64,000 bases of DNA from Undaria pinnatifida (taxonomy: Eukaryota; Sar; Phaeophyceae; Laminariales; Alariaceae). A model generated the notes under the pieces. The model saw only the letters and a list, made by a program, of their open reading frames with translations. It ran no database searches and was not told the origin of the DNA. Where the stretch lies: positions 1,760,620 through 1,824,619 of the forward strand of contig JABAKD010000012.1 in assembly GCA_012845835.1 (NCBI GenBank), read 5' to 3'. This document shows positions 52,276 to 62,914 of this stretch, in pieces (positions within the stretch are counted from its first letter, which is position 1; each line of letters starts with the position of its first letter). Both the position numbers and the translations under genes were made by a program.

Positions 52276-53706
52276 CGATGGCCTGTCGCAAAGAAGGCCA
52301 CGCCACGAGTAGTCACACATCCCCGCAGGTATTTCCGAGTGCTGCCTTCGGGCTTTGAATGGGGTGACCCCCCCCCCCCCCCGGCTCGGCCGTGAGCGAG
52401 GGCTGCCCGCTGCCCACCCGTGCCTGGGGCTCTCTTCCTTTTTACCCCACTCGCGCCTGCTGCATTCGGCCTGCCATGCGCTGACCGCTCCGTCCTGTTC
52501 CGGGGGCTGGCGCAGTGTAGGTGTGCTTTCTGTACAGCTCGCCTCCCTGCCCTACAAGCGTGTTCATCCCTTCGTGCAGGTCGATGTTCATCTTTGACAG
52601 CAGCAGCAAGTGTCGAACCTTCACCGAGTGCTCCGCCCGGGTGATGAAATGGCGACGTAGATACACCTCGACCAGATTTTTCACCTGCTCCAACTCTGAG
52701 CGCAGCGTAACATCCCTCTGCTTGCATACGGGCGGATCACCCTCTATATCGTACTCTATGGTCTGCATGAGGGGAGCTACGAAGGTAGAGAGGTCAGCCT
52801 CCTGCTTGACGTTTACCTTCAGGCCTGCGGTGACCGTAGCCTGCTGTATTGCGTCTTTCGTCGCGGATGTCATGCTGTGGGGGCCGCCTCCTGCCAGCTG
52901 GAGGGCTGCCTGCTGATATGCCCGTGTCCCTCACTAGGTAGAGAGGCGATCGCAAGGCCGTGACCACGAGAGAGGGCGGGACCACGAGTTCAACGAAATA
53001 AAGAGTGTGGGGGGTCGGGGCGAGATCGAGGTGGCCGGGTGTTAAACTCCGCAGCCCCGTCTCTGCGAAGGAGATCAGAGAGGGGATTGTGCCCTCGGCA
53101 GAAGGTCGCACGACTCCCGTCGGGCGGGCGGTGGGCTTCGGGGGTGGAGAAAGGGCTGAGGGGCGGCCCAGGAGAGGGGGCACCAAATCCCTCCGCAGCT
53201 CCACCGCTAGTGAAAGGACCTCGGGGGGTAGGCGGGAGGGGTATGGGGGAGCATGTTCTCGCCAACGCGCTACACGACGGTCGGGCTGACGGACATATTC
53301 GGGGCCGGGGAAGAGGTTGACTGGCGGCTGGAAGAGGAGGGTCAGGACGGGCGGCGGGACCACGAACGTAGCGATGTTAACGGCGTGGAGGGCCGGGACA
53401 GAGACGAGTGCGGAGACGGGGGCGAGGAGGTGAGGTGTCAGTTCTCGTGGTCCCGACTCCGCAAAGGAGTATCGGACGTGGGTGGGAGGCGGGTGAGTGG
53501 GGGGGGCGGGGGAGCGGCGGGAGGGGGGGAGGGGCATATCGTTGATCGTGCGCGGCACTGTTAATGAACGGTGGGGGTGCCGGAGGGTCTCTTGGGAGGG
53601 GAGGACGTGGTGTAGTGGCCGGAAGAATGCGGTCAAGGGGGAGGTGAGGACTATGAATTCACACAAAATGAAGCGCGTGGGGGAGGGGGGTGTGGTCCAG
53701 GGACCC

Positions 53707-53920
53707 GTGCTACGATAGAGGTATCACTTTTTGTCTGAAATGGGTACTGAATGCGAGGGCTCCTTAGCCCAAAATCGTTTAAAGGAAGTCGTGGGATTTT
53801 CGTACGGCATATATAGTTGTCTTACTTTTATCCATATCAATGTTTCGGGAGAGGTCTTAAGCTCCGAGATCGAAGGTTAGTATTAGAAAAACAGTGGTGC
53901 ACCTCTATCGTAGCACGCGC
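53707..53920 (+). mobile_element. MITE C, copy 5
   Basis: Ends GTGCTACGATAGAGG and 'acctctatcgtagcac'. 214 bp, a shorter variant. It contains 'gggagaggtcttaagctcc'. Inserted in the GC-rich modules. Confidence 0.85.
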
Positions 53921-54296
53921 CGAGGAGGCGGAACGTCAATCTCCTCTACCCCAGCTCCGCGAAGGAAATCAGGAAGTGGACGGGGATGGCGGGGATGCCC
54001 AGGACAGAACGGCTGACGGAGGTCTTGGTGAGCGGGAACAGGGTTGAGGGGCGAGTAAATTAGGAGGGGCAGGAGAGGGGGCGTCGTTGCCCGCAGCCAT
54101 GGCTCCTCGAAAGACCACGCGCGGTGGACGAGGAGGGATAGCGCGGAAAACACGCCGCTCGGCGATTGGACTAACGGAGCGGTTTGGGCTCGGGGAAGAG
54201 GTCGAGCGACGGGCGGAAGAGGGGGGTAAAGGGAGAGGGGAGACCCAATTTTAACGAATTTACAGTGTAGGCGGCGGGGGTAGGAACCGCGCGACG

Positions 54297-54565
54297 CGTG
54301 CTACGATAGAGGTAGCACTCTTTTGGGCTATTTTGATTTCTGAACGACGGGGCTCCTTTCTTTAGTCAATGTCCAATATCGCTGGAATGACAGTTTGTTT
54401 AGTAGTTTTTTTCGTTTTGTAGCTACAGTAGTATTAATAGTACATGAGATTTTCCATTGGGTTGCGCTGTGGATTGATCATTAATTGCTATTGGTTGGAG
54501 TATAGAGGTTCGTAGGTGAGAATATTCAGAAGAAAACGGGTGAACCCCTGCCGTAGCATGTGTCG
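54297..54565 (+). mobile_element. MITE C, copy 6
   Basis: Left end GTGCTACGATAGAGG and right end 'cccctgccgtagcatg'. The interior is diverged from other copies apart from 'gaacgacggggctcc'. Confidence 0.7.
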
Positions 54566-55084
54566 CGCATGGAGACGGGGATGCAGAGGCAGAGTTTTAG
54601 CCCCCGCGGCCCCAGCTTTGTGAAGGAGCATCTGGGCTGGAGGGGGGCGGGGGTTACACCTTCAACAGCGCGTGTCACGACGGTCGGGCTTACGGGGGGT
54701 TTCAGGATTAAGGGAGGGCTTGAGGCGCTCTGGTAACGGGGGGTACAGGTGGAGCGAGGACGAAAAAATCAAAGCAGTCAACCGTGGGAGGTAAGGGCAA
54801 GGGCGGAGGCGAGGGCGACGAGGCGGGGCGTTAGTCCCCGCAGCTCCCCATCTCCCAGGGGGAGTCCGAGGGGTAGACAGAGGAGACGGCGTGCGGTGCT
54901 CTCGACAGTACGTCGCGTGACGGCGGAGCGGCACGACTCTTACGACGCTGGGCTGAGCGATGGCTTCAAGAGAGGCCAGGATGGCGACGGCAGCGAAGAG
55001 CGCGAGAACCGGCTTCTCCCAACACGGGTGTCTCCTGTATCATACCCCTTGAATGTTTGTGTGGCCTAAAACTGTTGGAATTCC

Positions 55085-55465
55085 CCCCCCCCTCCCCCTC
55101 TACCACCCCCCCCGCTCCTATTCAACCCCCCCCCCCCCTTTAAAACGCCTGCCATCCCTACCCTCACCTGTTGTACGACTTACAGGATGTACATGATAAA
55201 CTTATGCATTCCTTCAACTGCCGTCAGATTTTGTCCCCCTCAAAAACGAAATGTACGTGTTCCACGCACAGGTTGATTGACATCGCCCCGTTCACCCTGG
55301 TACAAGCTACACTGCTGGAGTTCTAAGAGGAGCCGCCGATATATTATCAATAAGGACACACACAGTAATACGCGCGATCGGAGATTCACACACCGCTTGC
55401 AATGACGAGTTTCGACGAAACCTTTTCGATCTCACTGCTGGAGTGTACTTTTGTTTTATCTTTCA
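55085..55465 (-). repeat. Repeat family A, copy 10
   Basis: Reversed A: C tracts, 'gtacgacttacaggatgtac', 'gtcagattttgtccccctca', 'acgcgcgatcggagattcac' and 'cgatctcactgctggagtg'. Confidence 0.75.
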
Positions 55466-55675
55466 TATTATAGACGAAGCAATTCATGCACCCGCCAAAA
55501 CAAGTAAACAAAATTTTATCAGAAGTCAGGCTACTGCGTACCAGGGCGTAAAACAGGCGTCCGAGGTGCGCCCCCCCCGAGGGCCCCCCGGAGGGCCGCC
55601 GGAGGTCGTTTCCATTTACCATATATGCATCAACATACGACGTGCATCAAAGACGAAATCAACAAAGGCCCCCTC

Positions 55676-55830
55676 AATTTGTTTTCGCCTGCGGCGAAAC
55701 AGACCCCCCCCCAAGAATAATTGCCTGCGGCGAACTAGCCCCAATTTTGCTTTCGCCTGCGGCGAAAAAGGACCCGCACAATTATTTTGGCCTACGTCGA
55801 AAACAAACCGCGGCACAGGAAAAGCGTGGT
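55676..55830. repeat. Hairpin array K, copy 1
   Basis: Four short palindromes of the type TTTTCGCCTGCGGCGAAA lie at about 55680, 55728, 55750 and 55785, joined by 'aattttgc' and 'aggacccgcacaat' linkers. A related array is at 62615-62790. No coding evidence. Confidence 0.6.
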
Positions 55831-56049
55831 GCGGCACCCCTCCCCCTAACGAGCACCCCCCCCCCGCCCCCCCTCCCCCCCCCCACCAGCCCGCCGAAAA
55901 TACAATCTGCCAGAGTTCTAAACACTACCCCACAGGAGATATCACCCCTTTACCTCTGGTGGCTATCCATGCAGTAGTAGTTCCAATTCATTTTGGTATA
56001 TGCCTTCGAGTTCCAACTAACCCCCCTACACACCAGGGTTGGTAATACT

Positions 56050-56610
56050 TCGGTGTCCGGCCCGTGGTGCGGCCGCGAACGAAGAGATGCAGGCTCGGTG
56101 CGCCCCCCCGTCAGGGGACCCCGGAAGACCCCAGTGGGCCCCCAGAGGACCACCATATGTCAAAACGTGGACACTATGCGTGTAAATATGCTGCGTAAAA
56201 GCACCCCGAATATGTGTCTTACACGTGATTATTACCTTCTCGTAGTAGGCGGGTATCGGGGTTCCCTTTAGCGTACAGAAATGCTGTAATGTACTGGTGC
56301 GAAACAAAACAAGTACGAAGAAAAACACGTGAAAAAAGCGGAAGCCAAACAAAGGCACCACCTCCGTATGGGCAAATGGTCGTGGACGAACACTTCCCTC
56401 AAGGTGAGCATCGCTCAAACACCCAAGCTCCGTCATCCATTTGACACGCTAATGTAGAAACTCAGTAGTACCTGTATTAGAAGAGCGCGTTGGGACAGAG
56501 TCCCAGCGTCAGAGTCAGACCAAGAACAAGACCGACAGGCTATGTGCGACGTTCCACAGTAGCGCCAGCAATTCGTTATACACCCTTACGTAGTATCTGT
56601 ACGTCCTTGT
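56050..56610. other. No gene recognised
   Basis: Short ORFs only. Purine-rich near 56300-56350. Confidence 0.35.
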
Positions 56611-56614
56611 TGGA

Positions 56615-57020
56615 TAGAACTGCTGCAGATTACGCCAGCTTGTTGTTACGCGGCGTGCCCCTGTGCCGTTAGAGGAGGAAGGTATAATATACTGTGGTAT
56701 CACCTAACACACGCAGGAGCTAGTACCTGACTGTCACAGACCCACATATAAACCACGCAGGTCGCACCGTTCTGTCACAGACCTTCGCGCACACATACAC
56801 GAGTAAGCCGTACCTTGTTGTCACAGACTCCCCTCGACCATATGCACGGGCAGTATCATTCCATCAAAGCTCGAGTCGTATCATTTCATCAGCGACTACC
56901 TCACGTGAGGCAATGCGTCCACCTCAAGCACACATTAATAATGCTTCTGCATAAACTATGAAATCCCAAAATCTGCAGATCAGTATCTGAAACCGTAGTA
57001 CCACGAACATCCCCTCTACT
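56615..57020. repeat. Duplication L, copy 1
   Basis: From 'cttgttgttacgcggcgtgc' through 'cacaggagctagtacctga'-type sequence, 'cgtaccttgttgtcacagac', 'cacgtgaggcaatgcg' and 'ccgtagtaccacgaacatc'. It matches 61750-62400 in order. On the minus strand it may contain an exon (acceptor taacggcacag|GGGCACG). Confidence 0.75.
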
Positions 57021-57029
57021 CAGCGCAAG

Positions 57030-57420
57030 ATACGATAGGTCTCAAACAACTCAGCACAGATGAACACATGTAACGTCACAATGTACATACCAAAACCCCA
57101 TCAAAAATGCTATTGCCAGGGAAAAAAACGCAATCCCAAATTCCATCATCAATAATTGCCAAGTTAAAACACCAATCTGAATAGCAATAATAGCGTTACC
57201 AGGAAATCCTACTGTTATTTATAGGTTATCTCCTAACTCAAGCTTGTGCAGTGGAAACGTCGTCACAACCAATGTCCTCTTTCACTTTCGAGCATGTAAA
57301 CAAAATTGAATGCATGTTAATTCAGTAAGATAAGAATTGCCCAGGTAAAACGGCAATCTCAATATATATCACATATTATCTCAATCTCAGGGTCCGCATA
57401 CACCTTCCATATGTATAGTT
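57030..57420. other. No gene recognised
   Basis: AT-rich sequence without ORFs of note or known repeats. Confidence 0.4.
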
Positions 57421-57424
57421 TCCA

Positions 57425-57985
57425 GGCACATATTGAGCTGCCCCCCCCGCCCAAAACCCTCCCCCCCGCCCAAACCCCCCCCCCCGCCCAACCCCCCCCC
57501 CCCCCGCCCAACCCCCCCCCCCCCCGCCCAACCCCCCCCCCCCCGCCCAACCCCCCCCCCAGCCCAACCCCCCCCCCCCCCCGCCGCCCCCAATAATATA
57601 CTGGTGCCAAAACCGTCAGATTTATCCCCTCGAAAGGATTTATAGCTTACATGCACAAATTGCCCCTTTCCCCCCCCCCCCCCGCCCCCCTCCAAACCCG
57701 CTCGCTTTTGATCAAAACCAGAACTAGGCCCCCCTTTCCCTTCACAGCTGTCAGATTTTGTCCCCCTCAGAAACGGGTTTTATAGTTTCCGCGCACAGAC
57801 TGACTAAAATCATCCTGTTGACCCTGATAGCTACACTGTAGTTGTAAGGGGAGTCGCCGACCTATATCCTTAATGAGGACACACAACTCGTAATGCGCGC
57901 GATCGGAGTATCACACACAGCTTGCAAAGATGAGTTTCGACGAAATCTTCGATCTCACAGCTGGAGCGTATTTTAATTTTTATAA
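57425..57985 (-). repeat. Repeat family A, copy 11, with C-tract minisatellite
   Basis: The left part (57440-57592) is a minisatellite of C runs separated by 'gcccaa'. Then follow 'gtcagattttgtccccctca', 'gtttccgcgcacagactg', 'aggggagtcgccgacctata', 'cgcgcgatcggagtatcaca' and 'gatctcacagctggagcg'. Confidence 0.8.
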
Positions 57986-58141
57986 TATATGTAGTTGTAA
58001 GGGGAGTCGCCGATCTATATCCTTAATGAGGATACACAACTCGTAGTGCGCGCGATCGGAGTATCACGCACAGCTTTCAAAGATGAGTATCGACGAAATC
58101 TTCGATCTCACAGCTGGAGTGCATTTTCATTTTTTATAATA
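57986..58141 (-). repeat. Repeat family A, copy 12 (terminal 150 bp only)
   Basis: Starts inside the A sequence at 'gtagttgtaaggggagtcgc' and ends 'gctggagtgcattttcat'. It is directly joined to copies 11 and 13, giving three A ends in head-to-tail order. Confidence 0.8.
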
Positions 58142-58472
58142 TATAACACGTCCTTCAAAACTCCGCCCTCCCCTCACCGGTTATTCGACTTACAGGATTC
58201 ACTTGATAAACGGATACATTTCCCTCCACAGCTGTCAGAATTTGTCCCGCTCAGAAACGGTTTTTATAGTTTCCGCGCACAGACTGCCTAACATCACCCT
58301 GTTGACCCTGATAGCTACACTGTAGTTGTTAGGGGAGCCGCCGACCTATATCCTTAATGAAGACACACAACCCGCAATACGCGCGATCGGAGTATCACAC
58401 ACAGCTTGCGAAGATGAGTTTCGACAAAATATTCGATCTCACAGCTGGAGTGTATTTTAATTTTTATAATAT
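58142..58472 (-). repeat. Repeat family A, copy 13
   Basis: From 'ccttcaaaactccgccctcc' to 'cagctggagtgtattttaat'. One internal module plus the core. Same orientation as copies 11 and 12. Confidence 0.8.
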
Positions 58473-58479
58473 AATAAAG

Positions 58480-59465
58480 ACAGTAACTACGAGAAGGGAA
58501 AAATCCAACAAACTGAAATCTATTGGAAAAACCTTCAAACACAATAATGAAGAACACCGTCTTCACATAAAATAGCCTAATAACATTGCCCCCCCGGCCT
58601 GGTACTCTGCAGAAAAGAAAAAATAACAGATTGTTTTCGACAGAAAAACAACCCGAATCCAGCTCTAACAGCCCCCCTGTTATGTACTCCCCAAGAGCGA
58701 ATGCAAACGCGAACAGAAAAACCCTTCCGTATGCAACAGTTTTGTGAGAGAATCAGCAATAACCTATGCTGACGCACGTGGAAAGTCTGACATTCCCCGT
58801 TGGTCACACCCCAGTTCCAGAGGCGACAGCGTAACGCGTATCTGCACCCAAGAGAAAAACGATGCATAATAAGGTACCAGCACACATCACCACTCCGCCG
58901 GAGGTAGACCTCCGGCAAGCAGCTTTGTGTGCGTAGTCCGCATCCAAGCGTAACTCCAAACTGAACATCGCTATTCTTAACCCTCTGAAATGTAATACCG
59001 TTACAATATCAGCGCATACCAAGACACATAACCCAATACCGACCGCTCAAATCATGCCTCCGTACACATGCACTAGTAGTATTCGCCAATCAATGATAGA
59101 CACCGTACCTCACATTTGACATCTGGTCGTATTATATCGTATGCCGTGTCGGGAGACATGCCAGTTCGCGGTAGGGCCAGTCACTCTATAACTCGAGTTA
59201 AATGACAGACCAGTTAGCAAGCGGGACACTCGGGACGCTCCTGCCATTAGGGCGGTTCATATATTCCCTTGCAGTCTATCACACACATACGCGTCGAGAA
59301 TTAATGCAACCTCCACCTGCTCGGCAAACAGCATCCAACTAGCTTGCGCGTGCCTCTAACGCATCCTAAATTCACAACGCAAAATAAATACAAAGTTCCA
59401 TACATAATCTGCGATGGAATACAACTAACTGTGCTCGAGCACAACCAACCCACCCGCGTACTCGG
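58480..59465. other. No gene recognised
   Basis: About 1 kb with only short ORFs and no recognised repeat. Confidence 0.4.
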
Positions 59466-59467
59466 CG

Positions 59468-59757
59468 CAGTTCGACGCGAGCTATGAGGTTTTCTCAATT
59501 TGGGAGCTTAAGACCTCTCCCGAAAACTGATTTGGAGAAAATAAACTGCTACCGCACGCAAAATCTGATGGCCGAGGTACACGACGAGAATCATGCAAAA
59601 ACTGGCGTGCTTCCAACGATTTTGGGTTAACCCCTCCCCATACTAAATCCAAGTAATTTTGTCCCCAAAAACGGGTTTCAGTTGTAAAGGGGTTAAGGGG
59701 CCCCGGCATTTAGAAACCATTTCAGACGAAAGTGCTGCTTCTATCGAAGCACGAGTC
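59468..59757 (+). mobile_element. MITE C, copy 7, with mini-element D inserted
   Basis: 'tttgggagcttaagacctct', 'cgacgagaatcatgcaa' and 'cgattttgggttaa' match family C. D is inserted at the TTAA, after which C resumes and ends 'cttctatcgaagcacg'. The left terminal repeat is degenerate. Confidence 0.75.
59627..59696 (+). mobile_element. TTAA-flanked mini-element D, copy 2
   Basis: TTAA at 59627-59630 and 59693-59696. The interior 'catactaaatccaagtaatt' and 'tgtccccaaaaacgggtttc' is nearly the same as copy 1 but lacks its 'tagagcccccgaac' stretch. The uninterrupted C copy at 17869 reads 'ttttgggtcaagg' here, showing the insertion point. Confidence 0.75.
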
Positions 59758-59759
59758 GT

Positions 59760-61195
59760 CCATTGGTCGCATCGTGCGCAGAGTATGCATTCACTCCCTA
59801 ACCAACACCCAGAAAGCAAAAACAATATAAACCCCACCCCAGTCAAAACTGCAACGAGACACAGTACCCATGTCTGCTATCACGAAAACATAATACGCGG
59901 ATTCTATCATCCAGTTGCTCCCACTGAAAACGATGTAAAGCATGCTGATATCGCATTTCGCCAACGGGAACGACCCAAATGATTGGTCAATTCTGGTATA
60001 AATTAGGATGGAAAATCACATCAAGCATCCGATATAAGATCATACAGCACAGTACAGCATTGGTTTCTCATCCTGCTGCATGTGATATTTCAAAGACGTC
60101 GCCCATTACAGGAAACTAAGTGAAGGCTCAAAAAGACACAAGAGTTCACTACGAATATCATGTTTCAGGTACGTGATACAACTGCTCATTCTCTGCAGTT
60201 ATCGCACGGATTTTGCACCAATACAAATGTCACTTTTGTTATCGCAGATTTAGATCTCTACTGCGACAAGGTCAGTGCTGCCGAATGGCGGGCTTCACGC
60301 GGAGACATATCTCAAATATAGCTTGAGCCACAATTTGGTCACCATGCAATCCGCGTAAGGTGTTGGGTTAATACGATGCAGCAGCATGTCGGAGAGGATG
60401 CTGCTGCGGTGCTATGTCATATCATGCCTGGTACTCCAGCAAGCAGTAGATGGTTAGCGCGTCTGATACCAGGTATCAGACAAGGGTTAATACTTGGTAC
60501 ATGTTAGCAGCAATCACGATCTTCCGTGAACAAGGAGCATCATACCGCTATAGATCTCGTGGTGTCTCACCAGCCACAAAAATAAGTACACATACTGCTG
60601 TAGCTCGTACCTGGTATCATGTTATACGTTCTACTACTTTTATACCAGGTATAAAATACGTCACGGGCGACGTCAATCAGCAGGCGCATGCCCTGATATG
60701 ATACGATGCACGTGTAAAGAGCAAGCAGGCTACGTCCTTCATTTCTTCCGCACTAAATGGTGCACTTCTGTATGTCTGCGAGTAGGACCATGATGTCACA
60801 ACCCCTCCTCATGGTTCTGCATACAACAAGACAACCTGCGCAAAAACAATGTCAAGTTTTAGCATGTACCATAGGGAAGCACAAAAACAAAAAAGTTCAA
60901 CCCACAACCACCCCAACATACCAGGGTATCCAACAATCAAGCGATGCTACAATAAAAAATGTCATGTCCGGGGAGTGCCCGTGAAGTTTTGCCACGGCCA
61001 AAGGGGAACGGTGATGTTCCATCCCATCTCTTTTCCAGCCTTTTGCTGCTGCTGATACTGCTGATGATGTTGCTGCTGCTGTCACTGCTGCTGTAACCCC
61101 CCTGATCCTCCTCGCTTTCTCGTCATACCCCCTTTTCTTCACACCCATCTCCCCAGCCGCCATACCCCGCCAACCTTCTCGGGGTCTCAGCATAA
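59760..61195. other. No gene recognised
   Basis: Short ORFs only. Three TACC(A/T)GGTA words at 60467-60651, and CTG/TGC-rich sequence at 61045-61100. Confidence 0.4.
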
Positions 61196-61199
61196 TCGT

Positions 61200-61760
61200 A
61201 ACCGCCTTTCGATTTCCCCGGGTCGAACGGGTGAGTTGATACCCCTGTCTGGCCCAACCTCGCCTACCATTCCACGTCGCCCATAGCGCCCCTGCCCCAA
61301 GACTGCGTGCCGCCGCCCAAACGCTCGCTGCTACTGCTGCGTCACTGCAGGACGCTTTGTTGCTTCCACCTCCTCCGCCAACGGTACGCCTGCCTGGGTC
61401 GCTTCCTCCGTAGGCACCCTCAGTGCTCTCTCGGCTGCCTACTATTCCTCTTCCAAAACAGTTGCGAAATGCTCCGCTGTCATACCCTCAGCTTCTCGCT
61501 CAGTCGATACCTCGGCTAATACCTCCAGCGATCTTTCAGCTGCCGCCCATGATGCAAAAGCTGGGTCTCGCTCCTTCGTAGCCCTTGCCACCCCCGCCTC
61601 ATGCCTCGCTGTTGTTGCGGCGTTAATGTTTTCCTTCTTCGGCTCTACAATACGCTCCCGGAGCAGCTCACCCCGCTCTGACACTGAGCACCCCTTCAGC
61701 AGTCCGGGCCCGGACCGGCACGATGTCGTGACCGTGTTCTTTAGCACTGATGTAGATGAC
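61200..61760 (-). pseudogene. Ala/Glu-rich coiled-coil coding fragment, with stops
   Basis: One minus-strand frame from about 61760 to 61200 gives SVLKNTVTTSCRSG, then ARHEAGVARATKERDPAF, AERSLEVLAEVSTEREAEG and TAEHFATVLEEE, followed by two stops. The same frame continues AERALRVPTEEATQAGVPL, another stop, and GRRHAVLGQGRYGRRGMVGE. The AER-repeat structure across stops shows decay of a once longer protein. A possible acceptor (cggcacag|GGGC) lies near 61795 within duplication L. Family unknown. Confidence 0.45.
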
Positions 61761-61761
61761 G

Positions 61762-62400
61762 CGGGCTTGTTGCTACGCGGCGTGCCCCTGTGCCGTTAGA
61801 GGAGGAAGGTATAATATTCTCTGACCTCATCAAACACACACAGGAGCTAGTACCTGATTGTCAAAGGCCCACATATTAACTACACAGGTCGTACCGTTCT
61901 GTCACAGACCCTCACGCACACATACACGAATGAGCCGTACCTTGTTGGCACAGACTCCCCTCGGCCATATATATATATGAGTCATTCTACGGCAGCCCCC
62001 CCGACGTTTCTTTAACAAAATTGCCGGTTTCAAAACCAGCTCCCGGTCGTATCTCCTGAAATGTGGTGTCCCTCGACAACCCGCCGTCATCGATCGATAG
62101 GCTTTTTCACACAAGAAAATACATGGATACTTTGTTTTCAATTGTATCCTTGTGTCGAGCAGCCATGAAATATTCGTTAAAGAATATCGCTGGTTTTTGG
62201 GGGGGCTATTGTAGAGCTACTCATGGACAGTATGATTTCTTCAAAGCCTGACTCGAATTATCATCATCAGCGACTGCCTCGCGTGAGGCAATCCGTTCAC
62301 CTCCAGAACATACCAATAGTACTTCCGCATATATGAAACCCAACAATCTGCAGACGAGTTTCTGAAGCCGTAGTACCATGAACAGTCCTCCACTGCCCCA
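61762..62400. repeat. Duplication L, copy 2 (interrupted by MITE B)
   Basis: Same landmarks as 56615-57020, with a MITE B at 61985-62216. Without B its length is about 400 bp. Confidence 0.75.
61985..62216 (+). mobile_element. MITE B, copy 6 (nested in L)
   Basis: Ends TTCTACGGCAGCCCCCC and 'gggggggctattgtagag'. It contains 'aaaccagctcccggtcgtat' and 'tgtcgagcagccatgaaa'. The empty site is visible in L copy 1 around 56840-56860. Confidence 0.85.
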
Positions 62401-62614
62401 AGTTTGAACATGCGCTCTACCAGAATACATTCTGACCATTTCGAGTCTCGAGTCGGCGTGTCGGGTGCCGTGCACATATTATATGGGGGAAAATGGGCTT
62501 TAGAACTCTACCTACCTGCAAGAACGACGTTAAATTTGCGATATGAAATGCTATAAAGAAGCGCCTTTGTCCCGAAAAACTACCTGACAGAAATGAGCTG
62601 ATAGAAAAACGGAC

Positions 62615-62790
62615 CCGTACAATGATTTTCGACTACGGCGAAACGGACACCAAAAGAAAAATAAAATTCCCTCACGTAGGCGATTTTTTTTTTTTTTTTT
62701 CGCTTATGTACGGCGAAAACAGACCCATTTTGTTTTGCACCACGCTTTTTAGTGCCGCACATTTGTTTCGCCAGCGGAGAAAAAAGGTGC
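62615..62790. repeat. Hairpin array K, copy 2
   Basis: Words 'ttttcgactacggcgaaac', 'cacgtaggcgattttttt', 'cttatgtacggcgaaaac' and 'ttcgccagcggagaaaa', with 'gacccattttg' type linkers. Related to 55676-55830. Confidence 0.5.
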
Positions 62791-62914
62791 GGCACAAAAC
62801 GGCGGTGGTGCGGCAAGCCGCACATTGACTCCGGCTCATGGTGTGTGCTACGTGGACTTCTCGAGAAAAAGTTGACCAACGCTCCGCCGCGCACGCCCTG
62901 AATGTAAACCGGAT

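Larger units (their letters stand above)
50850..52873 (-). pseudogene. Gag-like region of the DIRS/Ngaro-like element
   Basis: Long minus-strand frames lie at 50684-51367, 51852-52727 and 52442-52873. The N-terminal piece contains LEQVKNLVEVYLRRHFITRA (alpha-helical). A later conserved piece has LMGGSLVAPPIDPVNTQHYF and AYGAVDELVVIVTGGVSLRP, just before the RT. Two internal tandem repeats (72 bp x 3 at 52060-52275 and ~90 bp x 3 at about 51590-51880) expand the coding region. Assigned by position upstream of RT; the frame shifts at least twice. Confidence 0.55.
52950..55020. repeat. GC-rich degenerate repeat modules upstream of the DIRS-like element
   Basis: Landmarks recur: 'gtctctgcgaaggagatc' (53060), 'ccgactccgcaaaggag' (53453), 'agctccgcgaaggaaatc' (53953), 'agctttgtgaaggagc' (54612). 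A second set is 'cgacggtcgggctgacgg' (53275), with relatives at 54152, 54678 and 54938. Together they suggest modules of about 280-400 bp. Two C MITEs are inserted. A minus-strand ORF of 290 codons (52794-53666) is Pro/Arg/Leu-rich and probably an effect of composition. The modules may be the repeated end region of the element. Confidence 0.5.

Noticed and set aside
52794-53666. Minus-strand ORF of 290 codons rich in Pro, Arg and Leu
   Set aside because: Lies in GC-rich repeat modules where stop codons are rare; no domain, and the opposite strand is open as well.
57359-57695. Gly/Trp-rich minus-strand and Pro-rich plus-strand ORFs
   Set aside because: Caused by the C-run minisatellite inside a family A copy.
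56615-62400. LTR retrotransposon with duplication L as its LTRs
   Set aside because: The interval holds A, C and non-coding sequence but no gag or pol, and no target duplication was seen.
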